From the NCBI RefSeq assembly GCF_004378855.1, contig NZ_RYYL01000001.1, forward strand, positions 124,001 to 188,000: a stretch of DNA of 64,000 bases, in the 5' to 3' direction. Position 1 is the stretch's first letter. Every line of letters begins with the position of its first letter. The notes under the pieces are model-generated. The model did not search any database. It saw nothing but the letters and a program-made list of their open reading frames with translations, and had not been told where the DNA came from. The translations under genes and the position numbers were made by a program. The stretch is from Campylobacter sp. US33a (GTDB taxonomy: Bacteria > Campylobacterota > Campylobacteria > Campylobacterales > Campylobacteraceae). This document shows positions 1 to 10,300 of this stretch, in pieces.

Positions 1-674
1 GTTCCTCCTAATAAACCCGCTAAATCTAGGGCATAAATTTGTGCATTTTGCAAATGCTCTGGGACTTGTTTTTGTGTGATTGCTAAGGCCAAGCCTTCTA
101 CAATGGCTGTTTTTCCAACTCCTGCTTCGCCTACTAAGATGGGATTGTTTTTCTTGCGTCTTGATAAAATTTGCATGATTCTTTCAAGTTCAAATTTTCT
201 TCCTATTAAAGGATCGATTTTGCCTTTTTGAGCTAGGGTGTTTAAATTTTGTGTGTATGAATTTAGATTTTCAAATTCATTTTGAGATTTTAATTCTGCA
301 AGTTTGTCGTATGAAAATTGATATTTTTTAAGCAAAACTTGCGCGTAAGTTCTTTCTTCATTGCAAAGTTTTTGTAAAAATTCTAAAACAATAAAATTGT
401 CTAAAGAATTTAAAATTTCATCTAAAACAACTGAATATTCAGGGTTGATTTCTTGGCTTAAAAAGGTATTGTTTTTAGAAATGTGAATTTTTAAATCATT
501 TTCTAAAAATTTAATTTCTGTTTGAGCGATTTTTTCAAAAAGATTTTTAAAATCTGTGCTTAGTCTTGTTAATACAAAAAGTATATGTTCACAAGTGATA
601 AATTCGTGATGGTTTGCCTTGCAAAGTTCGTAGGCATTTTTTAAAAAAATTTCTAAATTCTCTTCGTATTTCAT
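1..674 (-). CDS. clpA: ClpA, ATP-dependent Clp protease ATPase subunit (N-terminal part only)
   Basis: The gene starts at the ATG at 674 and runs off the left window edge, so only about 224 N-terminal residues are visible. They show the Clp N-domain (it opens MKYEENLEIFLKNAYELC) and the start of the first AAA+ module with Walker A GEAGVGKTAIVEG near the edge. ClpA unfolds substrates and feeds them to ClpP in the cytoplasm; ClpS, encoded just upstream, steers N-degron substrates to it. The start codon overlaps the clpS stop by 4 nt (ATGA), which indicates translational coupling. The missing C-terminal half cannot be judged. Confidence 0.95.
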   Translation of the reverse strand, partial: MKYEENLEIFLKNAYELCKANHHEFITCEHILFVLTRLSTDFKNLFEKIAQTEIKFLENDLKIHISKNNTFLSQEINPEYSVVLDEILNSLDNFIVLEFLQKLCNEERTYAQVLLKKYQFSYDKLAELKSQNEFENLNSYTQNLNTLAQKGKIDPLIGRKFELERIMQILSRRKKNNPILVGEAGVGKTAIVEGLALAITQKQVPEHLQNAQIYALDLAGLLGG

Positions 675-961
675 ACAGGTTCTATCCTTGTTTGAAGTGG
701 AAAATTTGCTAACATAGCTGCATTTTTAACTTGTTTTTGTTTTGAAAGGGCAATTTCCTCAGTAAAAATCCCACAAACTCCGCTACCATTGTGGTGAATT
801 TCTAGCATAATTTGTTGGGCTTTTTCGAGATTAAAATGAAAAATTTTCATTAAAATTTCTATAACAAAATCCATAGTCGTAACATCATCGTTTAACAATA
901 AAACCTTAAACATTTTAGGTTGTTCGAGTTTTGTTTTTTCAAGAATTTGACTTTGTGGCAT
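671..961 (-). CDS. clpS: ClpS, N-degron adaptor for ClpAP
   Basis: A 96-residue protein of normal ClpS length. The conserved core is visible: LLLNDDVTTMDFVIEIL (start of the fold and part of the N-degron pocket), then HHNGSGVCGIFTEEIA, matching the family's H-x-x-G-x-x-x-x-G-x-x-T/P-x-E pattern. It binds proteins with destabilising N-terminal residues and delivers them to ClpA. It is followed without a gap by clpA (4-nt overlap) and preceded with zero spacing by the TlpA-like lipoprotein gene, so the three are very likely co-transcribed. Confidence 0.95.
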   Translation of the reverse strand: MPQSQILEKTKLEQPKMFKVLLLNDDVTTMDFVIEILMKIFHFNLEKAQQIMLEIHHNGSGVCGIFTEEIALSKQKQVKNAAMLANFPLQTRIEPV

Positions 962-1561
962 TTATTTTTCCATAATACGATTTAAATCTTCTTGTATGGT
1001 AGATGTTGGTACTTTTCCTATATAAAAGAGTGATTTTACACCAGCCTCCCAATAATTTGTCAATTCTTGATAAATACCATTTTTAATTACAACTTTAAAA
1101 GGTAATTGCTCCATACTTTGATAATTAATATCTTTTAAAATTTGAGCTATAATGCGATCGTTTTGCTTAGAATTGCTTAAAAAATAATAAGCTCCGTATT
1201 TATCCGCAAATTCTTTGACGGTTTTATCTTCAACGCTTTCAAAATGACTTAGACCTATTAAAATGAGTTTTTGTGAATTTTCTTGTTGTAAGCGACTTAG
1301 ATGCAAAGCTTCTTCTTTACAAGGCGCGCAGAAAGTGCCAAAAAAATCAAACATTAAAATTTTATCCTCTTCGCCCTTAATGGCAAAGCCATTTTTTGTT
1401 CTCACTAGGGTTAATTCCCCACCGTTAATATTTTTTAAAATAAGGCTTTCATTGGGCTTAAATTCCGCAAATAATAGCTCATTTTTAACCTCTTCATTGC
1501 TACAAGCATAAAAAAAGCTTAGTAGAACAAAAAATAAAACAAAATGTAAAGTTTTTTTCAT
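962..1561 (-). CDS. TlpA-like thiol-disulfide lipoprotein
   Basis: A 199-residue predicted lipoprotein: the signal peptide ends in a lipobox-like stretch, SFFYAC, with the modified Cys at about residue 20. A thioredoxin fold follows, with the active-site motif CAPC in FDFFGTFCAPCKEEAL. It probably acts in the periplasm, tethered to the inner or outer membrane, in thiol reduction or cytochrome c/disulfide handling; the substrate is unknown. It sits between smpB and clpS in the long minus-strand run (9 nt after smpB), which says nothing about its role. It corresponds by memory to Cj1106 of C. jejuni. Confidence 0.85.
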   Translation of the reverse strand: MKKTLHFVLFFVLLSFFYACSNEEVKNELLFAEFKPNESLILKNINGGELTLVRTKNGFAIKGEEDKILMFDFFGTFCAPCKEEALHLSRLQQENSQKLILIGLSHFESVEDKTVKEFADKYGAYYFLSNSKQNDRIIAQILKDINYQSMEQLPFKVVIKNGIYQELTNYWEAGVKSLFYIGKVPTSTIQEDLNRIMEK

Positions 1562-1570
1562 GATTTTTCC

Positions 1571-2023
1571 TTAGATGTAGTTTTTTATCGCCGCTCTTGC
1601 TTCTAAATCGGCTTGTTTTTTCTTTAGGGTTTCGCGTTTGTCATGTAAATTTTTACCCTTTGCTAAGGCTAGAGTGGCTTTAACTTTATTTTTGGCATTA
1701 AAATACAAATCTAAAATCACCAAAGTGTATCCTTCAATGCTTACTTTTCCTAAAAGTTTATCGATTTGTTTTCTATGCATTAAAAGCTTTCTAGCGCCTC
1801 TTTCATCGTGTTTGTAATAAGAATGCGTTGTGTTAAGGTGCGAAATATGAGCGTTGAGTAAAAAAAGCTCTCCTTTAATGATGCGAACAAAAGAGTCTTT
1901 TAAATTCGCTCTTCCTGCGCGCAAAGCAACGACTTCGCTACCTTTTAATACCACGCCTGCTTCAAATTTTTCGATCACACTATAGTCAAATAAAGCCTTT
2001 TTATTTCTTGCAATGATTTTCAT
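1571..2023 (-). CDS. smpB: SmpB, tmRNA-binding protein
   Basis: A 150-residue protein of typical SmpB length. It has the N-terminal [11 protein letters not shown], the OB-fold segment [25 protein letters not shown], and the basic C-terminal tail ([17 protein letters not shown]). It binds tmRNA and carries it to stalled ribosomes in trans-translation. It overlaps the end of ispE by 4 nt. The presence of clpS, clpA and an SspB-like gene in the same run puts ribosome rescue beside the proteolysis machinery. Confidence 0.96.
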   Translation of the reverse strand: MKIIARNKKALFDYSVIEKFEAGVVLKGSEVVALRAGRANLKDSFVRIIKGELFLLNAHISHLNTTHSYYKHDERGARKLLMHRKQIDKLLGKVSIEGYTLVILDLYFNAKNKVKATLALAKGKNLHDKRETLKKKQADLEARAAIKNYI

Positions 2024-2781
2024 TGTTTTACCTTAAAAACGCTACTTCCACTTCCGCTTAAAAAATAATTTTGCGTTAAGAAAAATGACATTTTAGGATA
2101 TAAAGATACACAAGGGATAAATAAGTCATTTAAAGCGGTATTTTTATAGCTAAGTAATTCTTTAGTGCTTAATTTTTCATAAATTTGAGCTTGTTTTAAA
2201 TTTTGATTTAAATCAAAAGAACTTAGATCAAATTCTTTATAAACAGCCTGTGTTTGACAAGCTATATCGGGAAAAGTCCATTCAAGTTCCACTAAATCAT
2301 CTTCAAATTCTTGTACAATTTCCCCACAGCCGCCGACATTTGCACTTTTAAAATCACTAAGAAAAAAGGCAATATCACTACCTAGTGCGACACTCATTTG
2401 AATTAAATTTTCTTTAGAGAGTTTTAAATTCAGTGTTTCATTTATCATTTTTAAAAAAGTAGCACAATTTGAGCTTCCTCCGCCAAGTCCTGCACAAGTT
2501 GGGATATTTTTGATTAGTTTTAAACTTTTTTGACTAAAAAGCTCTTCTAATTCTTTTTGATAGCCTTTTTGACATAGTAGTTTAAAAGCTTTGGCAATGA
2601 TATTGTCTTCACATTTAAAATCACTTAAAATTTCAAAACCATCACTTTGCTTTTCATTTACCAAAAAAAGCTCATCATATAAATTTTCCAAAAGTATAAA
2701 ACGCGAGCTTAATAAATGATAATTTCTATCATCAAAACCTATGATTTTAAGAAATATGTTGGCTTTTGCGTAGCTTTTCAT
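2020..2781 (-). CDS. ispE: IspE, 4-diphosphocytidyl-2-C-methyl-D-erythritol kinase
   Basis: A 253-residue GHMP kinase of the MEP isoprenoid pathway. It phosphorylates the 2-hydroxyl of CDP-ME. Visible motifs are [11 protein letters not shown] at the N terminus and the ATP-binding glycine loop [18 protein letters not shown] near residue 95; GSGSSVFK near the C terminus is the third GHMP motif. It overlaps csrA by 4 nt upstream and smpB by 4 nt downstream. Confidence 0.95.
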   Translation of the reverse strand: MKSYAKANIFLKIIGFDDRNYHLLSSRFILLENLYDELFLVNEKQSDGFEILSDFKCEDNIIAKAFKLLCQKGYQKELEELFSQKSLKLIKNIPTCAGLGGGSSNCATFLKMINETLNLKLSKENLIQMSVALGSDIAFFLSDFKSANVGGCGEIVQEFEDDLVELEWTFPDIACQTQAVYKEFDLSSFDLNQNLKQAQIYEKLSTKELLSYKNTALNDLFIPCVSLYPKMSFFLTQNYFLSGSGSSVFKVKQ

Positions 2782-3008
2782 TGTTTGAGTTTTTTTCCTA
2801 GATTGCTGATTTTTGCATCATCGACATTAGCGATTGAGTGTAGATTTTCATCTTTGATTTGGTCAAGCAATTCTTTGCGTAAAACCATTAAAGACTTTGG
2901 CGCTTCTATGCCTATTTTAGTGTAACCTTTGCCAGTTTGGATAATTTTTATTTCTATGTTTTCGCCTATTTTAATGCTTTCATTTTCTTTTCTTGAGAGT
3001 ATTAACAT
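2778..3008 (-). CDS. csrA: CsrA, carbon storage regulator / RNA-binding protein
   Basis: A 76-residue CsrA that starts [15 protein letters not shown]. The first beta strand with L4 and R6 and the C-terminal region are both conserved; the C-terminal tail is slightly extended. CsrA dimers bind GGA motifs in leader RNAs. In Campylobacter CsrA is known to act on flagellin and virulence-related mRNAs and to be antagonised by FliW. The gene overlaps the end of truB by 7 nt and ispE by 4 nt, so its level should follow the truB-ispE transcript unless a promoter lies inside truB. Confidence 0.96.
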   Translation of the reverse strand: MLILSRKENESIKIGENIEIKIIQTGKGYTKIGIEAPKSLMVLRKELLDQIKDENLHSIANVDDAKISNLGKKLKQ

Positions 3009-3820
3009 TTTTTTACCTTGTTTATAATGTATGCCACTTGTGCCTCTTTAATTTCTATGATCGAAAAAAAATCCTTATTTTGAATATAATAAATCCCTTC
3101 ATTTTGCTTTGCCAAATCAGCCAAAACAAGCTTGCTTCCATTTTCTAATTTACTTATATCTTTTAAGGTATTTTCTTCTAAATTTAGGTATTCTAGCACA
3201 TTTAAACTTTTTTCATTATTATAGATAAATTCTCCTTCTTTTATCCGCTCTAAAGCACTTAAGGTTGCATTTATACCTAATTTGCTCGCAAAAAGTTCAC
3301 AATAAGATCTAATATAAGCACCCTCGCTTACGCTAAGTTCAAGACTTAAAAAAGGATGAGTATAGTGCAAAATTTTACAATCATAAATTTGCATGGTACA
3401 AGGTTTTAGATCAACAAACTCGCCCCTTTTTGCAAAGTCATAAGCTCTTCTTCCTTCTACTCTTTTGGCGCTAAATTGCGGCGGTGTGTATTCAATCTCG
3501 CCTAAAAGCTCTTGGGTAAGTTTTATGATTTCATCATCACAAAAAGCTTTTATGGGTGTGATGTTTTGAATGTTTTGAGTATCAAGGCTTAAAGAATGCA
3601 CCCCTAGCCAAAGTGTTGCACGGTAAGTTTTTGGAGTTTTTTTAAGAAAACGAAAAAGTTTTGTGTATTGATTAAAAGCTATGATTAAAACGCCTTTTGC
3701 AAAAGGATCAAGAGTGCCTGAAAATCCAGCTTTTTTAACTTGGTATTTTTTTTTAATTTTATTTAAAAAAGCGTTTGAGCTAAGTCCTGCGGGTTTATAA
3801 GCAACAAAAATTTTATTCAT
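3002..3820 (-). CDS. truB: TruB, tRNA pseudouridine-55 synthase
   Basis: A 272-residue protein that makes pseudouridine 55 in the tRNA T-loop. It shows the N-terminal [16 protein letters not shown], the catalytic Asp motif [15 protein letters not shown], and the [11 protein letters not shown] and [15 protein letters not shown] segments typical of TruB. It begins inside the last codons of the helicase gene (4-nt overlap) and overlaps csrA at its end. Confidence 0.95.
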   Translation of the reverse strand: MNKIFVAYKPAGLSSNAFLNKIKKKYQVKKAGFSGTLDPFAKGVLIIAFNQYTKLFRFLKKTPKTYRATLWLGVHSLSLDTQNIQNITPIKAFCDDEIIKLTQELLGEIEYTPPQFSAKRVEGRRAYDFAKRGEFVDLKPCTMQIYDCKILHYTHPFLSLELSVSEGAYIRSYCELFASKLGINATLSALERIKEGEFIYNNEKSLNVLEYLNLEENTLKDISKLENGSKLVLADLAKQNEGIYYIQNKDFFSIIEIKEAQVAYIINKVKKC

Positions 3821-5886
3821 ACGATTTTTTCTACAAAACTTGACATAATAGTGCGTTCAATCCCGCCAAAATTTATGCCGAGTTTTTCTTCATTTCCTAC
3901 TTTGGATACATTAATAATGCGCCCTATACCAAAAATTTTATGCTTGATTAAATCCCCTTTTCTGAAATTTTTTTGATCTTGTTCAATGATGAGTTTTGCT
4001 TCTATAAGTCCTGTTTCTCCTAAAAATCTACTTTTGGCAAGCTTGCTACGACTGCCCTTGTAAAATCTTGAATTTGCATAGCTTAAATGCAAAGATTTTT
4101 TAGCTCTAGTAATGGCAACATAAGCAAGGCGTCTTTCTTCTTCAATATCACTTGTTTCGCTGTTTAAAGGGAAAAATCCTTCTTCAAGTCCTATGATAAA
4201 AACATGATCAAATTCTAAACCTTTGCTTGCATGTACGCTCATAATATAAACACTTTCTCCTTCAAGTTCATCTTGATCGCTAAGCAGTGAAATTTCGTTT
4301 AAGATATCATCTAGGCTTTCGTATTTTCCTTCTTTGATTTGATCCTTGAAATTTGCATAAAATTCATCGATATTCAAGATTCTTTCTTCACCATCGCTCA
4401 TTTCTTTGTAAAATTCTTTGATTTTAAATCTTTGTTCGATTTGAGTAATGATTTGCCCTAAGTCTTGGCATTCTTTGATGGCTTTAATATTTTCAATGAA
4501 AAGTTCTAATTCATTATTACATTTGGTGCTATACATCGAAGTGCCATAGGTATTGCACAGACCTTCAAATAAAGAAATTTTCTGACTTTGTGCGTATTTT
4601 TGCAGTTTTTCAAAACTACTATCACCAAAGCCTCTTTTAGGACGGTTAATAATGCGTTTGAAAGAATAATCATCATCTAAATTTGCCAAAAGTCTAAGAT
4701 AAGAAATAATATCTTTAATTTCAGCTCTCTCATAAAATCTAACTCCACTTAAGAGCTTAAAAGGAATTTTTTCTTTCATCAAAGCTTCTTCTAATGCTCT
4801 TGAGAGTGCATTCACGCGAAATAAAATGGCAATCTCATTAGCTTTGATTTTATTTTTTAATAATTCTTTGATGAGTTTTGCGATTTTAAAACTTTCACTT
4901 TTTTCATCTTCATTTTCTAAAATTTTTACCTCTTCACCCTTATCTTTGGTGCAGATAAGCTTTTTGCCTAGTCTTTTTCGGTTGTGTTCGATTAAATTAT
5001 TTGCGGCTTGAAGTATGGTATTTACGGAGCGGTAATTTTGCTCTAGTTTGACAAGCTTGACATTATTAAATTCATTTTGAAAATTTAAGATATTTTCGAT
5101 TTTTGCACCCCGCCAGCCATAAATACTTTGATCATCATCACCTACAACCACGATATTTTCATGAGCATTGCAAAGATTTTTTAGAATTTTGTATTGTAAG
5201 GTGTTGGTGTCTTGATACTCATCAACGGTAATGTAATTATAAAGCTCGCTTTGCTCTTTTGCGAAATTTTGATCACTTTCTAAAATGGTATTTGTAAGCC
5301 ACAAAAGATCATCAAAATCTACAAAATTGTTTTGTAAAAGATAGTTTTGGTAATTTTGATAAATTTTGGCTATTTTTTCTAATTTGGCGAATTTTTCTTT
5401 GTCTTTTTGAAAAAAATCTAAATCTTCAAAAACATCTTCAACGCTTTTAGAATGATTTTTAAAGTGTGAAATTTGAGCAGATATGTTTGAAAAATTGCTT
5501 TTGTCATCATTGATTAAATCTTTTAGAATTTTCTTTTTATCTTCTGTGTCGATGATGAGAAAATTATTTTTGCGTTGCAGTTTTTCAATGTGCAACCTTA
5601 AAAACAAAAGTCCAAATTTATGGAAAGTGCAAAGTAAAGGATTTTGCTCGTGAGTATTTTTCATCATATTTAAGGCCCGATTTCTCATTACATTCGCAGC
5701 TTTGTTGGTAAAAGTTAGGGTTAGGGTATTGCTTGGTGCAATGCCCACTTCATCAATTAAATAAGCAAGGCGAGTGGTGATGGTTTTGGTTTTTCCACTT
5801 CCTGCTCCTGCTAATATAAGCATAGCACCATCTACATGTTTAACAGCTTCTTCTTGGCTTGGATTTAGATTTTCAAAAAGTTTCAT
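3817..5886 (-). CDS. UvrD/PcrA-type superfamily 1 DNA helicase
   Basis: A 689-residue 3'-5' helicase. Visible motifs, in order: Q-motif region [12 protein letters not shown], Walker [13 protein letters not shown], motif [11 protein letters not shown], motif [18 protein letters not shown], motif IV QNYRS, motif [19 protein letters not shown]-like (here [14 protein letters not shown]), motif [14 protein letters not shown]-terminal Tudor-like tail ([15 protein letters not shown]) is present as in PcrA/UvrD. It probably works in repair and replication-fork processing. UvrD and PcrA names are both used for this family, so no symbol is forced. It overlaps its neighbours by 4 nt on both sides. Confidence 0.93.
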   Translation of the reverse strand: MKLFENLNPSQEEAVKHVDGAMLILAGAGSGKTKTITTRLAYLIDEVGIAPSNTLTLTFTNKAANVMRNRALNMMKNTHEQNPLLCTFHKFGLLFLRLHIEKLQRKNNFLIIDTEDKKKILKDLINDDKSNFSNISAQISHFKNHSKSVEDVFEDLDFFQKDKEKFAKLEKIAKIYQNYQNYLLQNNFVDFDDLLWLTNTILESDQNFAKEQSELYNYITVDEYQDTNTLQYKILKNLCNAHENIVVVGDDDQSIYGWRGAKIENILNFQNEFNNVKLVKLEQNYRSVNTILQAANNLIEHNRKRLGKKLICTKDKGEEVKILENEDEKSESFKIAKLIKELLKNKIKANEIAILFRVNALSRALEEALMKEKIPFKLLSGVRFYERAEIKDIISYLRLLANLDDDYSFKRIINRPKRGFGDSSFEKLQKYAQSQKISLFEGLCNTYGTSMYSTKCNNELELFIENIKAIKECQDLGQIITQIEQRFKIKEFYKEMSDGEERILNIDEFYANFKDQIKEGKYESLDDILNEISLLSDQDELEGESVYIMSVHASKGLEFDHVFIIGLEEGFFPLNSETSDIEEERRLAYVAITRAKKSLHLSYANSRFYKGSRSKLAKSRFLGETGLIEAKLIIEQDQKNFRKGDLIKHKIFGIGRIINVSKVGNEEKLGINFGGIERTIMSSFVEKIV

Positions 5887-6326
5887 TTTTTAAATTTTTC
5901 TTTGTTTTTAGGATTGTTTAAAAAAATATTTTTTGAATTTTGAGCCAAAGCTTGTGTGTCTTTTTTGCGTGTGTAAAAACTAAAATTGATGAAAATAACT
6001 GCATCATTAACAATGATTTGTGTGATAGCACCTAAATCTACATTGACAAAAGTAGCAAAATCATCAGGTCCAAAACCTGCGTGAAAACAAATACTTTTTT
6101 CGTTCAATACAATAGAATCAAAAGTATAACCTCCTAAAACAAAACGCGTAAAAGGTTCTTTGCTAAGATCAAGATGGGAAGGCAAGGCTGGATCAAAATC
6201 AACAAATTTTGGATTAACAACTATAGAAAATTCTGTATTTTCTTTAGTCAAAAAGTGTAAAATTTCATAACAATTTTTTTGCATTAGTTTAATAAAATCA
6301 GCATTAGCTAAGGTTTTTTCTATCAT
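5883..6326 (-). CDS. Small protein with SspB-like features (possible ClpXP adaptor)
   Basis: A 147-residue cytoplasmic protein usually left as hypothetical (Cj1100-like, from memory). Residues about 20-120 follow the layout of SspB: an N-terminal helix (KLMQKNCYEILHFLTKENTEF), a strand FSIVVNPKF, and then FDSIVLNEKSICFHAGFG followed by FVNVDLGAITQI. This resembles the SspB pattern of -VLN-, -FNARFGG- and -VPLAAVLAIYA-. The tail is charged and flexible (KEKFKK), as SspB tails that contact ClpX are. SspB delivers ssrA-tagged proteins to ClpXP. smpB in the same run makes this attractive, but the similarity is judged by eye only and the family is not certain. Confidence 0.45.
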   Translation of the reverse strand: MIEKTLANADFIKLMQKNCYEILHFLTKENTEFSIVVNPKFVDFDPALPSHLDLSKEPFTRFVLGGYTFDSIVLNEKSICFHAGFGPDDFATFVNVDLGAITQIIVNDAVIFINFSFYTRKKDTQALAQNSKNIFLNNPKNKEKFKK

Positions 6327-8038
6327 CTAAGCTCCATAAATTCATTGATAAGTTTTTCAATTTCTCTCGTTCCAATTTGCCAAAAATTTTCATCTTCTAT
6401 ATCAAAATCAAACATTGAAATAAGATCTTTTGGACTCAAGCTTCCACCAAGTGAGAGCATTTTAATGTAAAGTTCTTTGAAATTTTCACATTTTTTGCTT
6501 TTATAAAGCCCATAAAGTGCCAAAACTAAAAGTTGTGCATATGCATAAGCGTAGCAATAAAATGGGCTATGGATAAAGTGTGGTATATAGCTCCACCAAA
6601 GGGTGTAGTTTTTACTTAGTATCACGCTATCTTCAAACATTTTTTTAGATTCTTCTAACCAAATTTCATTAATCTCTTTAGTGCTAAGCTCTTCTTTTTT
6701 GGCATGAATTTTGCGTTCAAAACAAGTGAAATTAATTTGTCTGAATAAAGTTGCAAAAATGTCTTCGATTTTAGCAGCATAAAGTGCTATAAGTTCTTCT
6801 TTGTTTAATTTATCTTTAATGAAATCAAACACTAGCATTTCAGCAAAAACAGAGGCAGTTTCTGCTGTAGTTAGTGGGGTATCTTGATTTAAAAAACTAA
6901 CTTGATAAGAAAGTTTTTGATGTATAGTGTGCCCTAGTTCATGGGCTAAGGTAAAAAGATCGCGTCTGCCTCCGGTGAAATTTAATAAAATAAAAGGATG
7001 AACATCGGGAGTAGCAGAATGCGAAAAAGCTCCGCTTTGTTTTTTATCTTGCGGATAAACATCAATCCACCCTTTTTCAAAAGCTTCTTTGGCAATATCT
7101 CCAAAAATAGGAGAAAAATTATAAAACGCATCTAAAATGATTTGCTTACTTTCTTCAAAGCTAAATTTTGCTTCTTTGCCAATAGGTGCATAACGATCGT
7201 AATCTTTGAGTTTGTTAAAGCCTAAAATTTGTTTTTTTCTCTTATAAAATTTAGAAACTAAATGAAAATTCTTTTGAGTGGTATCAATAAGCGAATCAAC
7301 GCTTTTTTGAGAAATTTGATTTCTTAAATGTCTTGGCGTCTCGGCATTTTCATAGCCTCGTAGTTTGCAAATATTGCTAAGTTCTGTTTTAATCATATTA
7401 AGTATAAAAGTTAATAACTTAGAGTTTTTATTTAAGGCTTTAGTGAACTCTTTGGCGGCTTTTTTGCGAATTTTTCTATCTTGGCTATAGAGTTTACTTA
7501 AAATTTCTTCTTCGCTAAGATTTTGATTTTCAAAAGGAATTTTTAACGCACTCATGCTCTCATCAAAAAGCCTTGCAAAAGCAGCAGCTCCAGTGCTAGA
7601 AAGATAAAGCATTATGCGTTCTTCTTTTTGACTTAAATTATATTTTTTATTTTTAAATAAATTTTTTAAATAAAAACTATAATCTTGGCAAAAATCGATA
7701 AGTTCTTGTATTTTTTCTTCTCTTAATTCACAAAATTCAAGCTCAAAAAAGAGTAAATTCTCTTCTATTTTTTTGCATTCTTCTTCGTATTTTGCATAAA
7801 AAGCACCCTTGCTTGTATCCTTAGCAAAAGTTAAATATGTATAAGTCATAATTTTAGTTATGGCTAAATTTAAATTTTCGTATTCTTTTAAAGCAACTAA
7901 AAACTGATCATTTTGCAAGGCATTGAGTTGCTTTTCGTAATTTTGTTTAAAGTTAATAGCATTTTGAATATGAAGTGCTAAATATTCCTCTAAGACCGTT
8001 TCGTTTTCAAATAAAACTTTTAAATTCCATTCTTTCAT
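6323..8038 (-). CDS. pepF: PepF/oligoendopeptidase F-type M3 metallopeptidase
   Basis: A 571-residue cytoplasmic zinc peptidase. The M3 signature HELGHTIHQ is near residue 365, with the third zinc ligand Glu in TAETASVFAEML some 25 residues later, and a C-terminal HSPFYCYAYAYAQLL block typical of the PepF family. It cleaves medium-length oligopeptides, probably in peptide recycling downstream of the proteases. It overlaps the SspB-like gene by 4 nt and lies 3 nt after pyrB. Confidence 0.92.
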   Translation of the reverse strand: MKEWNLKVLFENETVLEEYLALHIQNAINFKQNYEKQLNALQNDQFLVALKEYENLNLAITKIMTYTYLTFAKDTSKGAFYAKYEEECKKIEENLLFFELEFCELREEKIQELIDFCQDYSFYLKNLFKNKKYNLSQKEERIMLYLSSTGAAAFARLFDESMSALKIPFENQNLSEEEILSKLYSQDRKIRKKAAKEFTKALNKNSKLLTFILNMIKTELSNICKLRGYENAETPRHLRNQISQKSVDSLIDTTQKNFHLVSKFYKRKKQILGFNKLKDYDRYAPIGKEAKFSFEESKQIILDAFYNFSPIFGDIAKEAFEKGWIDVYPQDKKQSGAFSHSATPDVHPFILLNFTGGRRDLFTLAHELGHTIHQKLSYQVSFLNQDTPLTTAETASVFAEMLVFDFIKDKLNKEELIALYAAKIEDIFATLFRQINFTCFERKIHAKKEELSTKEINEIWLEESKKMFEDSVILSKNYTLWWSYIPHFIHSPFYCYAYAYAQLLVLALYGLYKSKKCENFKELYIKMLSLGGSLSPKDLISMFDFDIEDENFWQIGTREIEKLINEFMELR

Positions 8039-8041
8039 AAT

Positions 8042-8923
8042 TTACTCATTTTCTAAAATTAATTTTTTTAAAGCAGCCATTCTAACCGCTACTCCATTTT
8101 TAACCTGAGTTAAAACTTTACACCTTTTATCTTGCATAACCTCATCGCTAATATCTATATTTCGGTGCACTGGACCTGGGTGCAATATGATAAGATTTTT
8201 ATCTTTAATTAAATCTTTGCTAATGCAAAAATCATTCGCGTAATCTTTTAAAGAGCTATATACTTGAGTTTGATGTCTTTCAGTTTGCGTTCTTAGGCTC
8301 ATAATAATATCTGCATCTTCAATAGCATCTTTAAGTTGGTGGAATTGTTTTATAGGATAATTTGGCATAAAATGCGGAGGTGCAACCAAAGAAATTTCAA
8401 TGCCAAAACGCGGAAGCAATTCCATATTTGAAGCAGCAACGCGCGAATTTTTAACATCTCCTACTATAATAAGTTTTTTGCCTTTTACATCTTCACCAAA
8501 ATGCTGCATTATGGTAAAAAGATCAAGTAAGGCTTGAGTAGGATGGGCGTGTTTACCATCTCCGCCATTTAAAACAGGACAATTAACATGGGTAGCCAAA
8601 CTGTGAGGAACGCCTGAGTGATGATGTCTTACCACAATAGCACTTGGACCCATGGCGTCTAAATTTGCTGCTGTATCATAAAGTGTTTCACCTTTACTGG
8701 AGCTACTTCTTGAAACATCTAATCTTAAAACCTTAGCACCAAGCCTTCTAGCAGCACTTTCAAAAGAAGAAAGAGTGCGAGTTGAATTTTCAAAAAATAT
8801 AGTTGTAATGCTTTTTCCTTCTAGTAAGGTTCTTGGTTTTTCATCTAAAAATTCTTTTGCATCTTTAAATAGCTTTAAAACTTCTTCATTGCTTAGATCT
8901 TTTGTTGTGATTAAATGTCTCAT
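8042..8923 (-). CDS. pyrB: PyrB, aspartate carbamoyltransferase catalytic subunit
   Basis: A 293-residue enzyme of pyrimidine synthesis that joins carbamoyl phosphate and aspartate. It shows the carbamoyl-phosphate motif [13 protein letters not shown], the [11 protein letters not shown] segment, [12 protein letters not shown] and the C-terminal HPGPVHRN. No regulatory chain (pyrI) is seen next to it. It is preceded at 9 nt by sstT and followed at 3 nt by pepF. Confidence 0.96.
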   Translation of the reverse strand: MRHLITTKDLSNEEVLKLFKDAKEFLDEKPRTLLEGKSITTIFFENSTRTLSSFESAARRLGAKVLRLDVSRSSSSKGETLYDTAANLDAMGPSAIVVRHHHSGVPHSLATHVNCPVLNGGDGKHAHPTQALLDLFTIMQHFGEDVKGKKLIIVGDVKNSRVAASNMELLPRFGIEISLVAPPHFMPNYPIKQFHQLKDAIEDADIIMSLRTQTERHQTQVYSSLKDYANDFCISKDLIKDKNLIILHPGPVHRNIDISDEVMQDKRCKVLTQVKNGVAVRMAALKKLILENE

Positions 8924-8932
8924 TTTTTTCCT

Positions 8933-10189
8933 TTATTTGAGATTATAGTTTAACTCATTTTTAGAACAAATCGCAGTAAATAATACATCAGTTGAGCTAT
9001 TTAAAGCAGTTTCTGTGCTATCTTGAATCACGCCTATAATAAAACCTACCGCAACCACTTGCATAGCTATATCATAATCTATATTAAACAAAGAACAAGC
9101 CAAAGGGATAAGCAAAAGTGATCCGCCAGCCACTCCGCTTGCACCACAAGCTGCGAAAGTTGCGATGATACTAAGTAAAATAGCTTGAAAAAGTCCCACT
9201 TCAATACCAACAGTATGAGCTGCACTAAGACTTAAAATGGCTATGGTTACGGCAGCTCCTGCCATATTGATCGTAGCGCCTAGTGGGATTGAAATACTAT
9301 AAAGATCTTTATCAATGCCAAGTTTTGCGCAAAGTGACATATTTACAGGGATATTGGCTGCTGAACTTCTTGTAAAAAATGCAAAAACAGCACTGTGCCT
9401 GATGCAAATAAAAATCAAAGGAAAAGGATTTTTTTTCGTATAAATAAAAACAATTAAAGCATTAATCACAAAGGCCACAAATAGCATAGTAAAAACTAAA
9501 ATTATAAGTAATTTTAAATAACTCAAAAGTCCATCAGAACCTGTTTGTGCGACTGAATTTGCTACAAGTCCAAAAATTCCAAAAGGAGCAAGTTTAACTA
9601 TAAATTTAACAATTTTTAAAACCCCTTCATTGATATCAATAAAAATTTGCTTTGCTTCACTAGAACAATGTCTTAAGGCAATTCCAGCACCTATTGCCCA
9701 AGCTAAAATTCCTATATAATTTCCACTTGAAAGCGCGTTGATGGGATTATCTACAATCTTAAATAATAAATCCTTAAACACATCACTAATGTGAGCAGGA
9801 GAAGCATTGCTTGCTTTTTGAACTCCATTTAAAATAAGTTCTATAGGAAAAATGAAGCTTACTATTACCGCGCTTGCTGATGCTAAAAAAGTGCCTATTA
9901 TATATAAAAAGACTATATTTTTCATTTTTGCACTATTTTGAGTGAATTCTTTGGTGCAAATTGAAGTTAAAATTAAAATAAAAACTAAGATCGGAGCTAT
10001 AGCTTTGAGTGCGCCTGTGAAAAGATTACCAAAAATGCTAACAAATTCGATTAAATTTTGCGAGCTTTGCATTGAAAAAGAAGCTAAATATTTTGAAAAA
10101 AGCCCCACTAAAATTCCTAATACAATACCAATGCTAATTTGTAAGATTAAATTTCCGTTTTTGTATTTTTCTACAAGTTTAAAAAACAT
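8933..10189 (-). CDS. sstT: SstT-type Na+/serine(threonine) symporter
   Basis: A 418-residue DAACS-family transporter with 8-9 hydrophobic segments. It has the conserved hairpin-1 serine region [15 protein letters not shown], the [15 protein letters not shown] motif around residue 300, and the second hairpin [16 protein letters not shown] with the [11 protein letters not shown] segment after it. These SSAAN/NMAG signatures are those of the SstT branch rather than the glutamate carriers. It imports serine/threonine with sodium; serine is a major carbon source in Campylobacter. It is the first gene of the long minus-strand run. Confidence 0.9.
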   Translation of the reverse strand: MFFKLVEKYKNGNLILQISIGIVLGILVGLFSKYLASFSMQSSQNLIEFVSIFGNLFTGALKAIAPILVFILILTSICTKEFTQNSAKMKNIVFLYIIGTFLASASAVIVSFIFPIELILNGVQKASNASPAHISDVFKDLLFKIVDNPINALSSGNYIGILAWAIGAGIALRHCSSEAKQIFIDINEGVLKIVKFIVKLAPFGIFGLVANSVAQTGSDGLLSYLKLLIILVFTMLFVAFVINALIVFIYTKKNPFPLIFICIRHSAVFAFFTRSSAANIPVNMSLCAKLGIDKDLYSISIPLGATINMAGAAVTIAILSLSAAHTVGIEVGLFQAILLSIIATFAACGASGVAGGSLLLIPLACSLFNIDYDIAMQVVAVGFIIGVIQDSTETALNSSTDVLFTAICSKNELNYNLK

Positions 10190-10264
10190 TTTAAGCCTTA
10201 AATGAAAATTTGCAAGTTTTGATTTTAGCAGAATTTTTTTTATATTTATTTTAAATATTTTATA

Positions 10265-10296
10265 TATAATGCAAAGTTCATTTTTTACGAAAGGAC
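10265..10296 (+). promoter_or_regulatory. metK promoter -10 box and ribosome binding site
   Basis: TATAAT at 10265-10270 is followed by a GAAAGGA-type ribosome binding site about 5 nt before the metK ATG at 10301. The upstream sequence is a T-rich, periodic stretch as usual for Campylobacter sigma70 promoters, which lack a clear -35 box. The sstT start (10189) lies on the other strand, so this 111-nt gap should also carry the promoter of the long minus-strand operon. Confidence 0.6.
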
Positions 10297-10300
10297 TTTT

